Assembly: GCA_016271365.2 (NCBI GenBank)
Contig: CM057453.1
Span: 1,075,345,001-1,075,409,000 of the forward strand
DNA from: Neoceratodus forsteri
Lineage: Eukaryota > Chordata > Ceratodontiformes > Ceratodontidae
Direction of reading: 5' to 3'
DNA: 64,000 nt
Part shown: in pieces, positions 23,780 through 36,360 of the stretch
How the letters are laid out: each line of letters opens with the position of its first letter
Numbering within the stretch: position 1 is the first letter of the stretch
The notes under the pieces: model-generated
Told to the model about the DNA's origin: nothing
Database searches by the model: none
What the model saw: the letters and a program-made list of their open reading frames with translations, nothing else
Position numbers and translations under genes: made by a program

Positions 23780-24365
23780 TGGTTAGAAAATAGGCTTTTT
23801 ATTTAAGATTTAACATGTAATACCTACATCAATGTAAAAAATAAATATAAGCGAGAAAAAAAAAATAGGTTATGTAAAGTAGTCCCTCCACTGCTGCACT
23901 TGCCAGTAGAGGGCTTCCACTCCTTCTGAAGCATCTGATGAAATTGAAATGCAGAATGACTGAAGTGGACAATTTTGGAGTGCAATTCAATAAGAAACAT
24001 GTGTATTTGTCAAACAAATGCATTTTAAAACAGCCTGCCAATACAGAAAATGGGCAGCATTCAATAAACAAAATGAAGTCTGTAGCCTAGCAGAGATTAC
24101 ATTGGATGCAGTGGCTCATTCTTGAATACTGTCACCCCCCCATCCCAAAATACACACATAGGTACACTGTATTCCAATTTAATTTACTTCCCAACAGCCC
24201 AGGCCGTCAGCTCATCTGACTCACTCCATTTCTCTCTCTGTGCATGCACACACATACCTCCAAACCACTGTTCAGTTCTTGGAAGTTGGAACTGAAACAG
24301 ATTTAAAACAAACTTAATTCCACAGTAGTAAAAAAGGTAAGATGTGCTGACTGGACTGCCGAGTG
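23780..24365. other. unassigned sequence
   Basis: No coding signal or named repeat is visible. It separates the palindromic MITE from a local tandem duplication. Confidence 0.4.
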
Positions 24366-24369
24366 CTAG

Positions 24370-24850
24370 AAATTATAAGCAGCTTCATTATCGGGAGCGA
24401 CTGGGCAGCCGACTAGAGGAGGGAGAAGTCAAAGCTTGCGGTCTGCTCTTGGAGAGTCAGGCTATTACAATTAAGTGGTTGCATCAACTATGGACATTAG
24501 AGTATTGTAAATTCTAAAAAAAAAGTATGGCGAGAAATGAGCGCAGCAGAGGGTGACATGCATTTCGTCAGCCTCTGGCACTGAACTACAGTACTGAACA
24601 TTGGGTGGCCAGTACCTTACTTTTCAGGAGCAACAGGGCAGCTGGATAGATGAGCGAGGAGTGACAGCTTGCGGTTTGCTTTTGGAGAGTCCTGCTATCA
24701 TGACAGCACCAAGTAAGGGTTATTACAGTACTGTATATATATAAAAAAAAAAAAAGTGTGCTGAGGAATTAGCTAATCGGAGGGTGATGTGCATTTTGTT
24801 AGACTGGCACTGAACTACTGACTGCTCTTTGGGTGACCAGAATCTCTTGC
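24370..24850. repeat. tandem duplication, period about 232 bp
   Basis: Two diverged units share gagcgactgggcag (24395) with gagcaacagggcag (24628), and gtgacatgcattt (24553) with gtgatgtgcattt (24784). Both also carry an agcttgcgg...ggagagtc stretch. The first copy has an A-run where the second has a ta-rich A-run, both before a tgagcg/ctgagg stretch. Confidence 0.7.
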
Positions 24851-26559
24851 TAAGCGACAGAAAAAATGGTGGCAATTTCAAATTCCCTGCCATGCTTTGG
24901 GCCAATGAGGCAGCAGGGCGAGCTCAAAGGATAACTGAGGGGGTCAATTGGCACTTTGGGCTGGCACTTTTTATTTGATGAGCATCTATTGAAAGTTAAT
25001 GTACAACCCTGGCAGGGGTATTAGCCAATCAGAGCCCAGCAAATTAAAAGCCCATTTTCTAAGGTGTATTAATCTTTGAAATAATACACAATCTTCAGTA
25101 TTTAGAAAATACCATTCCCATAAGATATCAATTATGTTGGATTCCATGTACATACACCTGGGGATCAGGGCATTCTCCTAAATTTCTCGTGGTGACCAGA
25201 AACGACCAAGCTATTCTAGGCTTCCCACCTCACCATAAAAATGTTGAAAAGGTTCTTCTCGGTTTATCACACCAGGCAATTGAAGGGGATCCCACTATAT
25301 TTTGCATTACATAAATAAAGTGTGGCATCACCATCATTATTAAGGTGCAAACCCTCCCCATAAGGACAATGATAAATTTTGCCAATATTCTAATAAATGT
25401 TTTATTTTTGGTATGTAGCAAAGCAGTAGTGCACTCACCACCGGATGATAGAAACACACATTGGAGTTCAAGTAGGTGGAAGCCTGTTCTTTATTCCAAA
25501 TTTATCGCCATCAGATAATCCAAACAGTGGAGAGTGCTGCATTGCTGAAATTTATTTTTCATATTTGTATTCTGATCAGTTAATGTAACACATACTGTAA
25601 GTATTTAATAGATGTATTAATTTTAAAGAGGGATTCTGGTGATAATAGGAACATGTAATGCACTGACTATACAGTTCCAAATGTTGCATGTCGCAGAATT
25701 GCAACATCTTTTTTGGAAAAGTGTTGGCATTATCCCATTTTTAGAGTTTAAAATGTAGAGTGCACTTCCTTCTCCCGAAAACAGGTCTGAGTCGCCAGGC
25801 CAGAAGTGATGTCATGTCCAGAACGGACCTATTACTGTGTGTCTGTAGCTGGAGCAGGAAAAGTAGTTTATCAAGTAGAGGTGCTGTCTGTACTGATTTT
25901 CTGTGTTGTGTGCCTTTTTAATTAGCAGTCAGATTTAGTTAACGCTGGTGTTGTGGTGCTGCTATAAAGTGTGTGAAGATGTGTTTGTGACTGATGTTCT
26001 TGTCAGCCCACTTTTAGATCGCTATCTGTGTCCATGCATTCTGTGAGCCATTTTCATCTACTGGGTCTGTTTAGCTGTGTTTACATGGCAGCAGCGCCTC
26101 CAGCTCCAACCGCAACAGCGCAGTCCAGACCACCCATGACTCGATCATCTGCCCATCTACAAGGCCCCTCTCTGAATCACTCTAATCCACACTGGTGATG
26201 GGCTGTGCATCGGGAGGGTCAGATGGCAGCTCAAGGAAACATAAGCCACTGAACGGGTTGCAGCGGTGTACACAGTCCACATGGTAATGGAAGCCGCTGT
26301 AAGCCTTTCACTCACTCAGTGTTCCCAGCTTGCTAGGGAATCTGGTAACGTGTTAGTGAGTTGCTTACCATGATCGAGTGTCTGTCTATACAGCCACACT
26401 TGCACTGGAGCAACCCATGCACTCATGTTATTCCAGTGCAAATGCGACCGAGTAAACACAGCTTTTGATACTTCTGTCTGCAACCTGCTGTTGTTCATCT
26501 ATACCAGTTTTGTTGCAATTATAGTGGCCTTTGTTTTTGTTTATATTCCACTCTCCATG

Positions 26560-26560
<1 letters not shown>
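24851..26560. other. unassigned sequence
   Basis: I see no coding exon that I would defend and no known transposon. A CpG-containing stretch at 26090-26350 is slightly richer in GC. No splice-bounded frame supports a gene. Confidence 0.4.

Positions 26561-26613
<53 letters not shown>
26561..26613. repeat. (TG)n/(TA)n microsatellite
   Basis: A tgtgtgtg run passes into uninterrupted ta dinucleotides for more than 40 bp. The inverted-module region begins just to its right. Confidence 0.97.
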
Positions 26614-26615
<2 letters not shown>

Positions 26616-26619
26616 GTTA

Positions 26620-28005
26620 GGGTTGAATAGGCACTTAAATGTTAAACCCCAAATTTTGCACTTCAATATCTTCGCAACTATTCAACAGATTTCCCAAAAT
26701 TTTGCATTTGCAGTCTCTTGAGATATTTTGACTTGTCAAGTTTCGTTCTGGTCAGATGTGCAGATTCCGGGATGTGAATAGTGAAAAAAACATTAAATAA
26801 TCGCTGTTTTTGGGGGTGCTGTTTTTTTTTTTTGTTTCTTTGCCATTGCCTAGTGCCAGACAGTTTGGAATTTTGGTCTGACATTTTAAGGGTAGAAAGT
26901 GTTTGGCCCTCAGATGCTTCGCTTGCTCTTTTTTTGAAAAAATATCAATCCATTCCAAAGCTACTGAACCTTAAAATTTTGGATTCTGAGCATGCTCAGT
27001 AAGTGCTTCAAAATAGCTATATGAAATAATCATATGAGGCAATCCTCTTTCATGAGAGAAAAATCCTTTTTTATATGTGGCCACCCTGTTTTCTGGTTTG
27101 TTTGTTTTTTCAGAAAAATAAATTTTCATAAACTCCCAAAAGTGACATCCTGCATACAGACCAAGACATGTATCTTGCTCATTGGGATCCTGTTAGGTTG
27201 AATCAGCACTTAAATGTTGGAGAAATGCCTATGAAGTATGTTTTTTTTTGTACATTTTAAATCCTTTTTCATGACTCACACATTTTTGTATGAACAAATA
27301 TATTATACGAAAATCTTCATATCAATGAAAATTTTCATATTGTTTTAAGTTTCCCTGGTGTCTAGTGGCACCCCCCCTTCCTCCTTCCCAACCTCCCTGT
27401 ATTAACTTTTCCTGTTGTTTAGTGGTACCCCCTCGATCACTGTACCTGTAATAATGTGAGGTTTCCCTGGTGTCTAGTGACACCTCCCCCCACGCTCCAA
27501 CCACCATGCTGGTAATTAGTTACACTGTTAGTGCACCCCCACACACCTGAACAGGTCCCTAGTTCAATCAAAGAGATGTCTTGCTACTGGAAACAACAAC
27601 TGTAATATGAGAAACTAAGTTAAATGCGGTTCAATGTATTTCAATGGTGGTTTCAACTTTTATGCATAATGCAGCCATTTGTTGATATTTTGATACCAAA
27701 TTTTCACAAGCACAATATGACTGACATTATCTAACTCCTGCCTGAAATGTGATTTCATGGTCAGTTGGCAAATTCACCTTTCAGGTGGGATTTGAAAATT
27801 TTTCTGACCTTGTTCATGGGGTGGGGTCATAAGAAGACTATGTTGAAAATTGGGTCAAAATATTTAAAAATGGCAAAGCTACGCCCATTCATTGCAATTT
27901 TGCTATGCATGCTCATAACTTTGTAAATTTTAAATATTTTGACCCCAAATTCTTAACATAGCCTTTTTATTACCCCACCTCATGTATAGTATGCCACAGC
28001 TGTCA
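26620..28005. repeat. diverged inverted modules, left flank of the 3-kb block
   Basis: This noncoding AT-rich stretch repeats phrases such as ccaaattttg, cttaaatgtt and gtttccctggtgtctagtg (27348 and 27464). It contains at least one module built like those in the array to the right: atgttgaaaattgggtc (27840) pairs with gaccccaaattcttaacat (ending 27959) around a short core. I take it to be an older part of the same repeat family. Confidence 0.55.
27840..27959. repeat. 120-bp imperfect inverted repeat module
   Basis: The two ends are complementary over about 30 bp, with the words gtcaaaatatttaaaa and ttttaaatattttgac. The ends atgttga.../...aacat are the same as in the 297-bp monomers further right, though the interior differs. 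Confidence 0.7.
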
Positions 28006-28261
28006 TTTTTATGTTTGCTTGCTCGCATGTGCAAGAAACATAGTGCCATCATACGAGTTTTCCAGAGGTGTGTCAGCCTCTTCCAATTCAGTCAGTGTAT
28101 TTGCAGGCGCGGTCGCAGAGCGCCAATCACTGCTTCAGCTGTCTATGACAGCTGAAAATGCAGCATACAGTTGAAAAGGAGAGCTCTACTTGAGTGAGCA
28201 GAGCTCTCCCACCACACACATCACTACTGCCAAGACGCACGCACACTGCATGCTCATGCGC

Positions 28262-28620
28262 CTCTACACTGTGGGGCTGATGGGGTGCCCAATCCCGGCC
28301 AGCTCCATGCCCCCAAAGCATCCAGATGCCATGCTGGGAGCCAACCCCCAGCATGGCAAATTATAATGGCCGACGGGGTGCCCAACCTCGCCGGCTCCAC
28401 TGTATCTCCCCACTTCATGTTGTCGCCGATGGGGATGCCCAATCCCCGCCGGCTTCACTGTCTCCCCCAGCACAGGGAGCCATGCTGGGAGCCCACCCCA
28501 GCATGGCAACAGACGCCATGGCCAACGGGGGTGCCCAATCCCCCGTCGGCTCCATGCCCCCTCAGCCATCCTTCTGCCATGCTGGGAGCCCACACCAGCG
28601 TGGCAAACGTCCCACACCAT
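28262..28620. repeat. GC-rich minisatellite in block copy 1
   Basis: About four diverged units carry ggggtgcccaatcc, a ccggctcca word, then ccatgctgggagcc and cagcatggcaa. They start near 28268, 28374, 28424 and 28518. Several long open frames over this stretch are only products of the repeat. Confidence 0.75.
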
Positions 28621-28849
28621 CTTTTTTTTTTTTAAAACTGTAAAGAAAAAACGGTCCCACACAGTCTCCCTGCCCCCCCCACAACCCGCACCCACTGACT
28701 GAGCACCCTGCCTCCCCACACCCCCCCTCACCCCATACTTACCTCCGGAGTCCGGCGTGACAATCTTCGGTGGACCGGAACACGGGTGCACTGTTCAAAG
28801 CCAACCACGAACTGAGGAAATGCCGGTAAGCTGTATAATGGGATAGATA

Positions 28850-30540
28850 GGGGTTTTCAACTTTGTTGCATATCTCAGGCATTCTTTGGAATTTTTGCAC
28901 CAAATTTTCAACATGGGGTTTTTGGGACCCCTCCTCATGAATTCTTGCACTGTCATGGCGTTACTCAGGCCCGAAGGGTGATTTCGCAGCCACTGTGTGA
29001 AATCACCTTTCCGGAATGATTAACGAAATGACACTGCCAGTGTTCATAAGGTGGGTCTCAAAAGCCTATTTTCAAAATTTGGTGAAAAATTCCTAAAAAT
29101 GTCTGTTTTACTTAACGGCATTGCACAGTTCCTACACACGCCGTAAGTTTGTGAATTTTCAATATTTTCACCCAGATTTTCAACATTGCCATTTTACCAC
29201 ACCTTCTTATGAGCAATACAGCTGTCATTTTTCACATCTCACCCAAAATGTGTTTCGCCCATAGTAGTGCACAATAGGCATGATCGGTGTGTGAAATCAA
29301 TGTACGGACAAATTAAAATCACAGTGATACTGTTCCATGAGCAGAGGTCTTAAAATGGCTATTTTGAAAATTTGGTGAAAAATTCCTAAAGTGACTGTTT
29401 CTGACGTGCGTTGCGAGAGTTCTATGCATGCTCGTAAGTTCGCAAATTTTCAATATTTTCACTCCAGATTTTCAACATTGCCATTTTACCACACCTCCTA
29501 TGAGCAGTACAGTTGTCATTTTCACATCTCCAACATGTTTCTGCCTATGTAGCTCACAATGGCGCAGTCGGTGTGCAAATCAATGTATGGGACACGTTAA
29601 GAAAATCACAGTGACACTGGTCATGAGCAGAGGTGTTAAAATGGCTATGTTGAAAAAATTCCCAAAAATGACTGTTTTAGGAGCGCACGTTGCGCAGTTC
29701 CTACGCATGCGGGCAAGTTTGCGAATTTGTAATATTTGCACACCAGATTTTCAACAGTGCCATTTTACAGCACTTCCTTATGAGCAGTGCAGCTACCATT
29801 TTTCACATCTTGCCCAAAATGTGTTTCCGCACATATAGTGCACAATGGTACAGTCGGTTAGCGAAAACAATGTTTGGGACAGGTTAAGAAAATCACAGTG
29901 ACACTGGTCATGAGCAGAGGTCTTAAAATGGCTATGTTGAAAATTTGGTGACAAAACTCCATAAAATGACTATGTTATGAGTGAGCATTGCGCAGTTTCC
30001 ACGCACCCTCGTAGGTTCATGAATTTGTAATATTTTCAGTCCAGATTTTCACTAGTGGCATTTTTCCACACCTCCTTATGAACAGTACAGCTGTCATTTT
30101 CCACAACATGGCCGAAATGTGTTTTCACACTTTCAGTGCAGAGATGCGTGGTTGCTGTGGGAAATCATTGTTTGGGACAGATAAAGAAAATCACACTGAC
30201 ACTGTTCATGATCGGAGGTCCCAAAATGCCTGTGTTAACAATCTACTGTAAAAAAATCCCAAACTAGTTACATTACGAATTGTCGTTGCACAGTTTCTCA
30301 TAGCTGTGACTTCCATTTTTTAAGATTTTCACAGCAGATTTTCAACATTGCCATTTTACACCTCCCATGAACAGTACCGCTGTCATTTTTCACATCCTGT
30401 TCGAATGTGTTTTTGCACCTGTGGTGCCAAATGCCATAGTCGCTGTGCAAAAGCAGTTTTCGGCTAACAAACTGATATTGCCACTGTTCATGAGGTGGGG
30501 GTCACAAAAAAACCATGTTGAAAATTTGGAGTGAAAATAC
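28850..30540. repeat. array of ~290-bp inverted monomers, copy 1
   Basis: Six units are marked by a gaaatca/gaaaaca word at about 28998, 29292, 29576, 29862, 30160 and 30446. Inside each unit, ttgaaaatttggtgaaaaat is answered by attttcaatattttcac...gattttcaacat in inverted orientation around a short gtgcgt/acgcac core. The rest of the unit (ccatttta...tatgagcagta...tgtcatttt) is answered inversely by aaaatcacagtgac...catgagcagagg...taaaatgg. The array is therefore made of alternating inverted half-units of about 145 bp. Confidence 0.75.
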
Positions 30541-31026
30541 CAACGAATGCCTGAGGCGTTAGGGTTTCTGACCATAACGCCCCACCCTGTAGAGTATGAC
30601 AGGCATCAGGGGTGTGACTTGGGATTCTTGCCTGTCATGCTCATACCATTCCACCCCCACCCACACCCTGCAGCCAGTGAGAGGCATCAAGGTGTGCCTC
30701 GGACTCTTGGCCCAAACTTCATCCCATTCTCCTATACCACAACCCATCTCACCGCATTTCGATGGTGGAATGGGGTGCATAAGCCAAAACCCCATAGCAC
30801 CGTGACACTTGTTAGTGTCTGCAGGGTGGTGTGGTGAAATGGCATGGTCATTATGCCTGACGACCCAAAGGCACACCCCAATGCCTGACACTCTCTGCAG
30901 GGGGGTGGTGGTGGGGTTGGCTTCAGTACAATACTTCGCTGCCATTCCTATTATGCAGCTCTGTAACTTCTACACTACCAATGCCAGTGCCAGCAAGCAA
31001 ACGTTCGGCATTGACAAATGCTTGTT
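30541..31026. repeat. foldback module at the right of block copy 1
   Basis: gagaggcatcaaggtgtgcc (about 30680) is matched inversely by ggcacaccccaatgcctgac (about 30870), with the centre near 30786. The same module lies at 53976-54462. Confidence 0.65.
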
Positions 31027-31196
31027 TAAATTCTGGCCAAAATGTGTTTTCACACTTGTGGCGTGGAACGGCGTTGTAGTTGCACTGAATTACATTTTGC
31101 AATGGATTCAAAGATTTTCTGTACTAGGTACATGAGGTGGGGGTAATAAGATGACTATGCTGGCAATTTGATCACTGTTATCCTATAAATGGAAGA
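31027..31196. repeat. extra inverted-module segment after block copy 1
   Basis: Phrases ggccaaaatgtgttttcacac and acatgaggtgggggtaataag are of the same kind as those in the array, but this segment is absent after block copy 2. Confidence 0.5.
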
Positions 31197-32030
31197 GAAG
31201 GGCCTTTCCACAGCTACATGCATATATGCATCTCTGGAGGGATGAGATCGTGGGGCCCTTTGGGCCCTGCACTCCCACAGGCAAATAAGGATACAATTAT
31301 TCTATCTCAAAAACTATAGCTGGGTGGAAGTGCAGGGCCCAGAGGGCCTTGTGTTCCCATAGGCAAATAGGGCCACAATTGCACTTTTTCAAAAAGTAAG
31401 GAAATTATTTGCAAAAAGCTATGTTAATGCATCAGTTAAGGTTGAGGATAAAGTGACAAACTTAGGGAAATATGATGTTAGGGTTTCTAACCCTAAAACC
31501 CCTGCCCCACTCTTAAAACAAATGAGAGGTGGAGTGTTCCTTGAGGTTGTCAACTCTAACACTCACCCCATTGTATGCACTCATGAAACATATGCATCTG
31601 TCACCATCACATCTAAGCTTTTCTGTTACTGCAGTGGGGTGAGCATTGGGACTGACAACTCCTACAGGCAAATAAGGATACCACTACACTATCTCAAGAA
31701 TTATGGATGGATGGGAGCGCAGGGTCCTCCACATGCAAATATGGATACGATTATGGTCTGATGGGTGTGCTGAGCTAGGGAGGCCCTACACTTCCACAGG
31801 GAAATAAGGATACAATTATAATCTCACAAAAATTATGGACAGATAGAAGGGCCATGTGCTCCCACAAGCAAATAAGGCTATGATTATACTATCTCAAAAA
31901 GTAAGAAAAAACTTAACCCTAACACCTCACCCCCACCCTGCACGCAGCAACAGGCATGGGGGTGTGTGCCTTGGGGTTGTCAGTCCTAATGCTCACTCCA
32001 TTCTTCTATACTGTGCTCATCTCTTTCATT
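31197..32030. repeat. degenerate ~70-bp tandem modules with gggtttctaaccc-type motif
   Basis: Units begin with caaataaggatac (31285, 31671, 31801 and variants at 31364, 31736, 31869), then a tatctcaaaa word, a tatggatggatggga word and tgtgctcccac. They alternate with aaagtgacaaa...gttagggtttc stretches. The same modules are found at 43500-43740. Confidence 0.7.
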
Positions 32031-32034
32031 TTAA

Positions 32035-32590
32035 TTGATTTTTGAACAAAATAAATGAAACAATCCACAATGTGTACAGAGAATTAAATCATACCAATAC
32101 AATTTATTTCCAATAATACAAAAAAATGTATTCTATAGTTCAGTGATATTCAAGCCAACTGTATATCCAGACTGTTAGTATTTTAATATTCTTATGAATA
32201 TTTAGAAGAAGTGCCTCAATTATATTTCTTCTAAGGATTAGTGGGTCCCAGACACATCATAAATAAAGACCAAATAATCTCAAATGTGCCTGCTTTGTCC
32301 TTGAAATAAGAATAAATCCTTTCTAATTTATAAAGGTTAATCATAAAATTAAACCATGTGTTAATCTGCGCGGGAGCTTTATCTTTCCACATTAGTATAA
32401 TACATTTTCAGCCATTATAATATCCATTGAAGGTAACTTCTGCTGTTTTTTTGAACAGTTCGAGTTTTGCAGATCTCCTCTGAGTAAAATTGTTAGTAGA
32501 TCTAAGGGCATTCTATAAGATGTGGCCAATTCTAAAATATGCTGGATTTTTCCCCAAATGTTACACAGTTTCTTGCAAGTTAAGAACATG
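32035..32590 (-). pseudogene. L1 (Tx1-like) 3' fragment
   Basis: On the minus strand a 65-codon frame (32392-32589) resembles the end of an L1 ORF2: a C-x-K-L..IW segment, then LLRGDLQN and IIMAENVLY. The following sense sequence (APAQINTWFNFM, LERI-YSYF) continues the same theme. It is 5'-truncated at about 32590, where a CR1 begins, and its 3' end lies next to the modules at its left. Confidence 0.6.
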
Positions 32591-32639
32591 GGGAAGGGCC
32601 TTAGACAAGTAGCGCATACGGTAACCTTCTCGGAGGTGC

Positions 32640-32880
32640 TGACTGTCTATGCAAGGGTGATGCCAGGGTACTCCTCACCAGGGAATTCAATGAATGGTTG
32701 AAAAACTGGTGTGGAGCTCAGGGTTTTGGCTTCATTGGAGACTAAGGAGCCACCTGGAAGGATGCAGAGCTATACTGGTGCGATGATTTGCATCTGTCCA
32801 GGGGGGAACCAGGATCCTAGGTGAGAGGTTTAAATGCTTCATTGGCAAGCATTTAAACTAACCAAGGGGTGAGGCACTGA
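32640..32880 (+). pseudogene. CR1 ORF1, C-terminal esterase part
   Basis: In one frame the sequence reads VLLTREFNEWLKNW, then FGFIGD and ELYWCDDLHLSRGG, followed by ILGERFKCFI. The D-x-x-H-L-S motif (DDLHLS) is the Asp-His end of the SGNH-hydrolase (esterase) domain known in CR1-group ORF1 proteins. An in-frame stop follows FIGD. The front of the protein, with the PHD-like or coiled part, is missing. Confidence 0.65.
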
Positions 32881-33045
32881 AAAGGAGCAGGGAAATCCCA
32901 GCCTCCCCCCACAAAACATGGTAATTAGTGAGGTAAACACCAAGGCAGAGAAGTCATTAGGGAGCAGGACAGAGGTAAATGTAAAAAAAGGCAAAGGCAG
33001 TAAGGACAGGGATGGGGCTAAAGGGTAAGCCATCAAAAGTGGAGG

Positions 33046-35806
33046 GTGATGAGTACTAATGCCCATAGTCTGTGTAACAAGCTCCCTGAACTAGTGACCT
33101 TGATGGAAGAGGCTTGCCTGGATATTGTGGCAGTCACAGAAATGTGGTACACAGAGAACCATGACTGGGATGTCAACATACCAGGATACACAATATACAG
33201 GAGGGACAGGGAGAGTAAAAAAGGAGGAGTAGTAGCTCTCAGTGTAAAGGAAGGGAACAAAGCAACAGAATTAAAGAGTAAACAGGGAGCAGATGAGGCA
33301 CTCTGGGTCACCCAGGAGACAGGAAATGGCACCACAATCTGCATGGGGGTTGTATACAGGCCCCCATCTCAGGGGGAGGGAATGAACAGGGAAATGATAG
33401 AAGGCATCCTTAGAATGGCAGAAAAAGGGGAGATATTGTTGATGGGGAACCTGAATATGCCAGATGTTAACTGGAGCATCTTTGCTGCAGGCACATCCAA
33501 GAGCAGGGTCATTCTTGATGCCCTACAAGAGGCATGCCTCAGACAGCTAGTATTAGAACCACTCGGGAGGGAGCAATCTTAGACCTGGTACTCTCAAATG
33601 GGAACAAAGAAAGAATCTCAGATTTAGAAGTGTGTAGCCATCTGGGAACAAGCAACCACCAAACAGTGTGGTTCACGATAAACACAGCCATAAAATCAAG
33701 CCATACAAAAGCAAGAGTATTGGACTTTAGGAGGGCTGACTTTGGGAGAATGAGAGAGTGCCTCAAAAAAGCACTAGCAAACAAGTAAGAAGGAGGGGTA
33801 GAGGAACAATGAGGAGTAATCAAAACGGCCATCCCAGAGGCAACAAGCCTTTGTGTAAAGCAAATCAACAAAACACAATGAAGGAAAAAACTGCTATGGT
33901 TCTCAAAAGAAGTGGCAGGGAAGATTAAGGAGAAAAGGACGGCATTCAGGAAATATAAGGAAGCACAGAAGGAGCAGGACACAGAACTTTATTAGTTAAA
34001 GCAGAAAGAGGCAGGGAAGGCAGTCAGAATAGCAAAGGCCCAAACTGAGGAAAGGATCGCCAACTATGTTAAGAAAGGGGATAAGACCTTTTATAGGTAC
34101 ATTAGGGAGCGAAGAAAGACCAAAGGAGGGATACTGAGGCTTAATAAAGGACAGGGAATGTGGGTAGAGGGTGACAGTGAAAAAGCAGGGATACTGAACG
34201 AATATTTCTGCTCAGTATTCAGAAAGGAAGAGGAGGGGGAGGTACCTAAACCAAACAAGAGAAACACTCTGAAGATGGGGGTCGATACCAGTCCATTTAC
34301 AGAAGAAAGGGTTCTGAAAGAACTAATAAAATTGAAGGTGGACAAAGCAATGGGGCCTGATGGGATTCACCCAAGAATTCTAAAAGAACTAAGGATAGAA
34401 CTAGTGACACCACTGACTACTCTCTTTAACAAATCATGGGAGGATGGGGTGGTACCTGAGGACTGGAGGAGGGCAGATGTGATTCCTCTTCACAAAAGTG
34501 GGAGCAGGACAGAGGCTGGAAACTACAGACCAGTTAGTTTGACCTTAGTGGTAGGGAAAATGATGGAATCTCTTCTGAAGGAAAGAATTGTTGAGTACCT
34601 AGAGGCCAGTGGGGCACAGGACCCAAGGCAGAATGGATTCACGATGGGAAGGTCATGTCAGACAAATCTAATAGATTTCTTTGACTGGGTGACCAAAGTA
34701 GTAGACCAGGGAGGGGCTGTGGACATGGCCTACCTAGATTTTAGCAAGGCAGTCCCACACAAAAGATTAATACACAAGTTAGCCAGCCTTGCAGTGAGTC
34801 CCAAGGTGGTAGTCTGGATAAAAAATTGGCTAGACAACAGGACGCAAAGGGTAGTAGTAAACGGAGTCCACAGTGAATAAAGGAGGGTTACTAGCAGGGT
34901 ACCGCAGGGTTCAGTATTGGGACCGGTCCTTTTTAATGTCTTTATAAGTGATGTTGAAGAGGAACTGGAAGGAAAAGTATGTCTCTTTGCAGACCACACA
35001 AAGATCTGCAACAGGGTTGATACACAAGATGGAGTGGAAAGGATGAGAAGGGACTTGGCAAGGTTGGAGGAATAGTCAAATATATGGCAGCTCAGATTCA
35101 GTGCAACGAAGTGCAAGGTAATGCACCTGGGAAACAAAGACCCAGGGGAAGAGTACACAATGGGGGGTGAGATACTGACAACAGTAAAATTGTTAAGGGA
35201 CCTGGGGGTAATTATATCAGATGACCTAAAGTGTGGGCAAACAATGTGAGAAGGCAGTAAGGAAGGCTGGGGGGATACTGGCATGCATAGGGAGTGGCAT
35301 CAATAGTAGAAAAACAGGAAGTTGTTATCCCTCTGTACAGACAGTTGGTGAGACCCCATGTGGAGTACTGTGTGCCGTTCTGGAGACCCCATCCCCGCAA
35401 AGATATAGACAGAGTGGAGGCTGTCCAAAGGAGGGCAACCAAAATGGTGCAGGGTCTGCACCAGAAGACATATGAAGAAAGACTAAAAGAGCTTAATATG
35501 TATACCCTTGAGGAAAGAAGGGAGAGAGGGGACATGATAGAAACTTTCAAGTACCTCAAGGGAATCAACAAAGTCCAAGAGGGTAGCATCTTTCAGAAAA
35601 AGAGATGTGCAAGAACAAGAGGGCATAATTTGAAGATAGAGGGGAAATGGCTCAGAGGTAATGTGAGGAAGTATTTTTTCATGGACAGGGTTGTAGATGC
35701 ATGGAACAGCCTCCCTGAGGAGGTCGTGGAGTCAAGAACAGTGTGGGAATTCAAGAATGCATGGGACAGACATAAAGCAGTCCTAGTGGGGGGTAGGAGG
35801 AAGTAA
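33046..35806 (+). pseudogene. CR1 ORF2: endonuclease and reverse transcriptase
   Basis: The frame at 33046-33582 is an APE-type endonuclease: NAHSLCNKL, DIVAVTEMW (catalytic Glu), VVYRPPSQ, and GNLNMPDVNW, where the family has GDLN, so a catalytic Asp is Asn. Frames at 33534-34880 and 35294-35806 carry the connector and reverse transcriptase: KAMGPDGIHPRILKEL, NYRPVSLT, YLDFSKA (motif A), PQGSVLGPVLF, then FADHTKIC, in which the second Asp of the FADD active site has become His. PLYRQLVRPHVEYC, LNMYTLEERR and FKNAWDRH close the protein. Stops near 34877 and 35073 and a frameshift near 35233-35290 break it. It is inactive by both active sites. Confidence 0.9.
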
Positions 35807-35925
35807 GCTGTTGGTTAACTAGGATCTGCAGCTTATCTGTCAGGTAGGAAAATGGGCAGACTGGGTGGGCCAAGCAGTCCTTATCTGCCATCAAATTCTA
35901 TATTTCTGTGTTTCTATGTGTACTA

Positions 35926-36360
35926 TGGTGCCAGGGCTTTTGAGGTATCTGGGACATATATCACTTAAATTTAAATTAAACTTGTGCAGTCTGGAGGGTG
36001 TTAAGTATGTACAGTGGAGTATATTGAACTGTATCTGTTGCAGCTTTGATGCAAAAAACTCATGTGAGGGTTAGCTTAAGATTTCCTTCCATTTTTCTTC
36101 TGTGTCATATTCAGCTGTTGCTCCCAGTGAGATTTTAAAAGATTAAGGTTGATAGCACTATTTTCCATTAGTAAATGATGCATTCCTGAGAGCAGTTTAC
36201 AATTTGAATCTGGGTTTCTTAAGATATCTATCACGGGGGACAGTTTGTGTGTTTCCTTAGATCCGTTAATAAAATTTCTTATCTGTAAAAAACAAAAAAA
36301 ATATTGTTTAGGAATATAATACCAGATAACAAGATCTAGCAAAAAGTCCCTCTCTTTTTA
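35926..36360. other. unassigned sequence
   Basis: Short spacer between the CR1 3' end and the start of the L2-type LINE. No feature seen. Confidence 0.4.

Larger units (their letters stand above)
28006..31026. repeat. 3-kb repeated block, copy 1
   Basis: This segment is collinear with 51442-54462 in the same orientation, from atttttatgtttgcttgc at the left to gacaaatgcttgtt at the right, about 3,020 bp in each. The order in both is a GC-rich minisatellite, an array of inverted ~297-bp monomers, then a foldback module. Sequence outside the left border differs completely between copies. No coding capacity is visible. Confidence 0.85.
32596..35925 (+). mobile_element. long CR1 LINE with ORF1 end and ORF2
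   Basis: This copy keeps the end of ORF1, the linker, all of the ORF2 region and the 3' end (cagataagg complement and tttctgtgtttctatg at 35900-35920). It is the most complete CR1 in the window and belongs with the nested copy at 16205-18420. At its left the boundary with an inverted L1 fragment is close to 32596. Confidence 0.85.

Noticed and set aside
26620..28005. A host gene in the AT-rich region with several short frames
   Set aside because: Frames are short, low in complexity and overlap inverted modules. No splice-bounded exon with conserved-looking content is visible.
28264..28791. 175-codon minus-strand frame and overlapping + strand frames
   Set aside because: They are translations of the minisatellite in the repeated block; the peptide repeats follow the DNA repeat.
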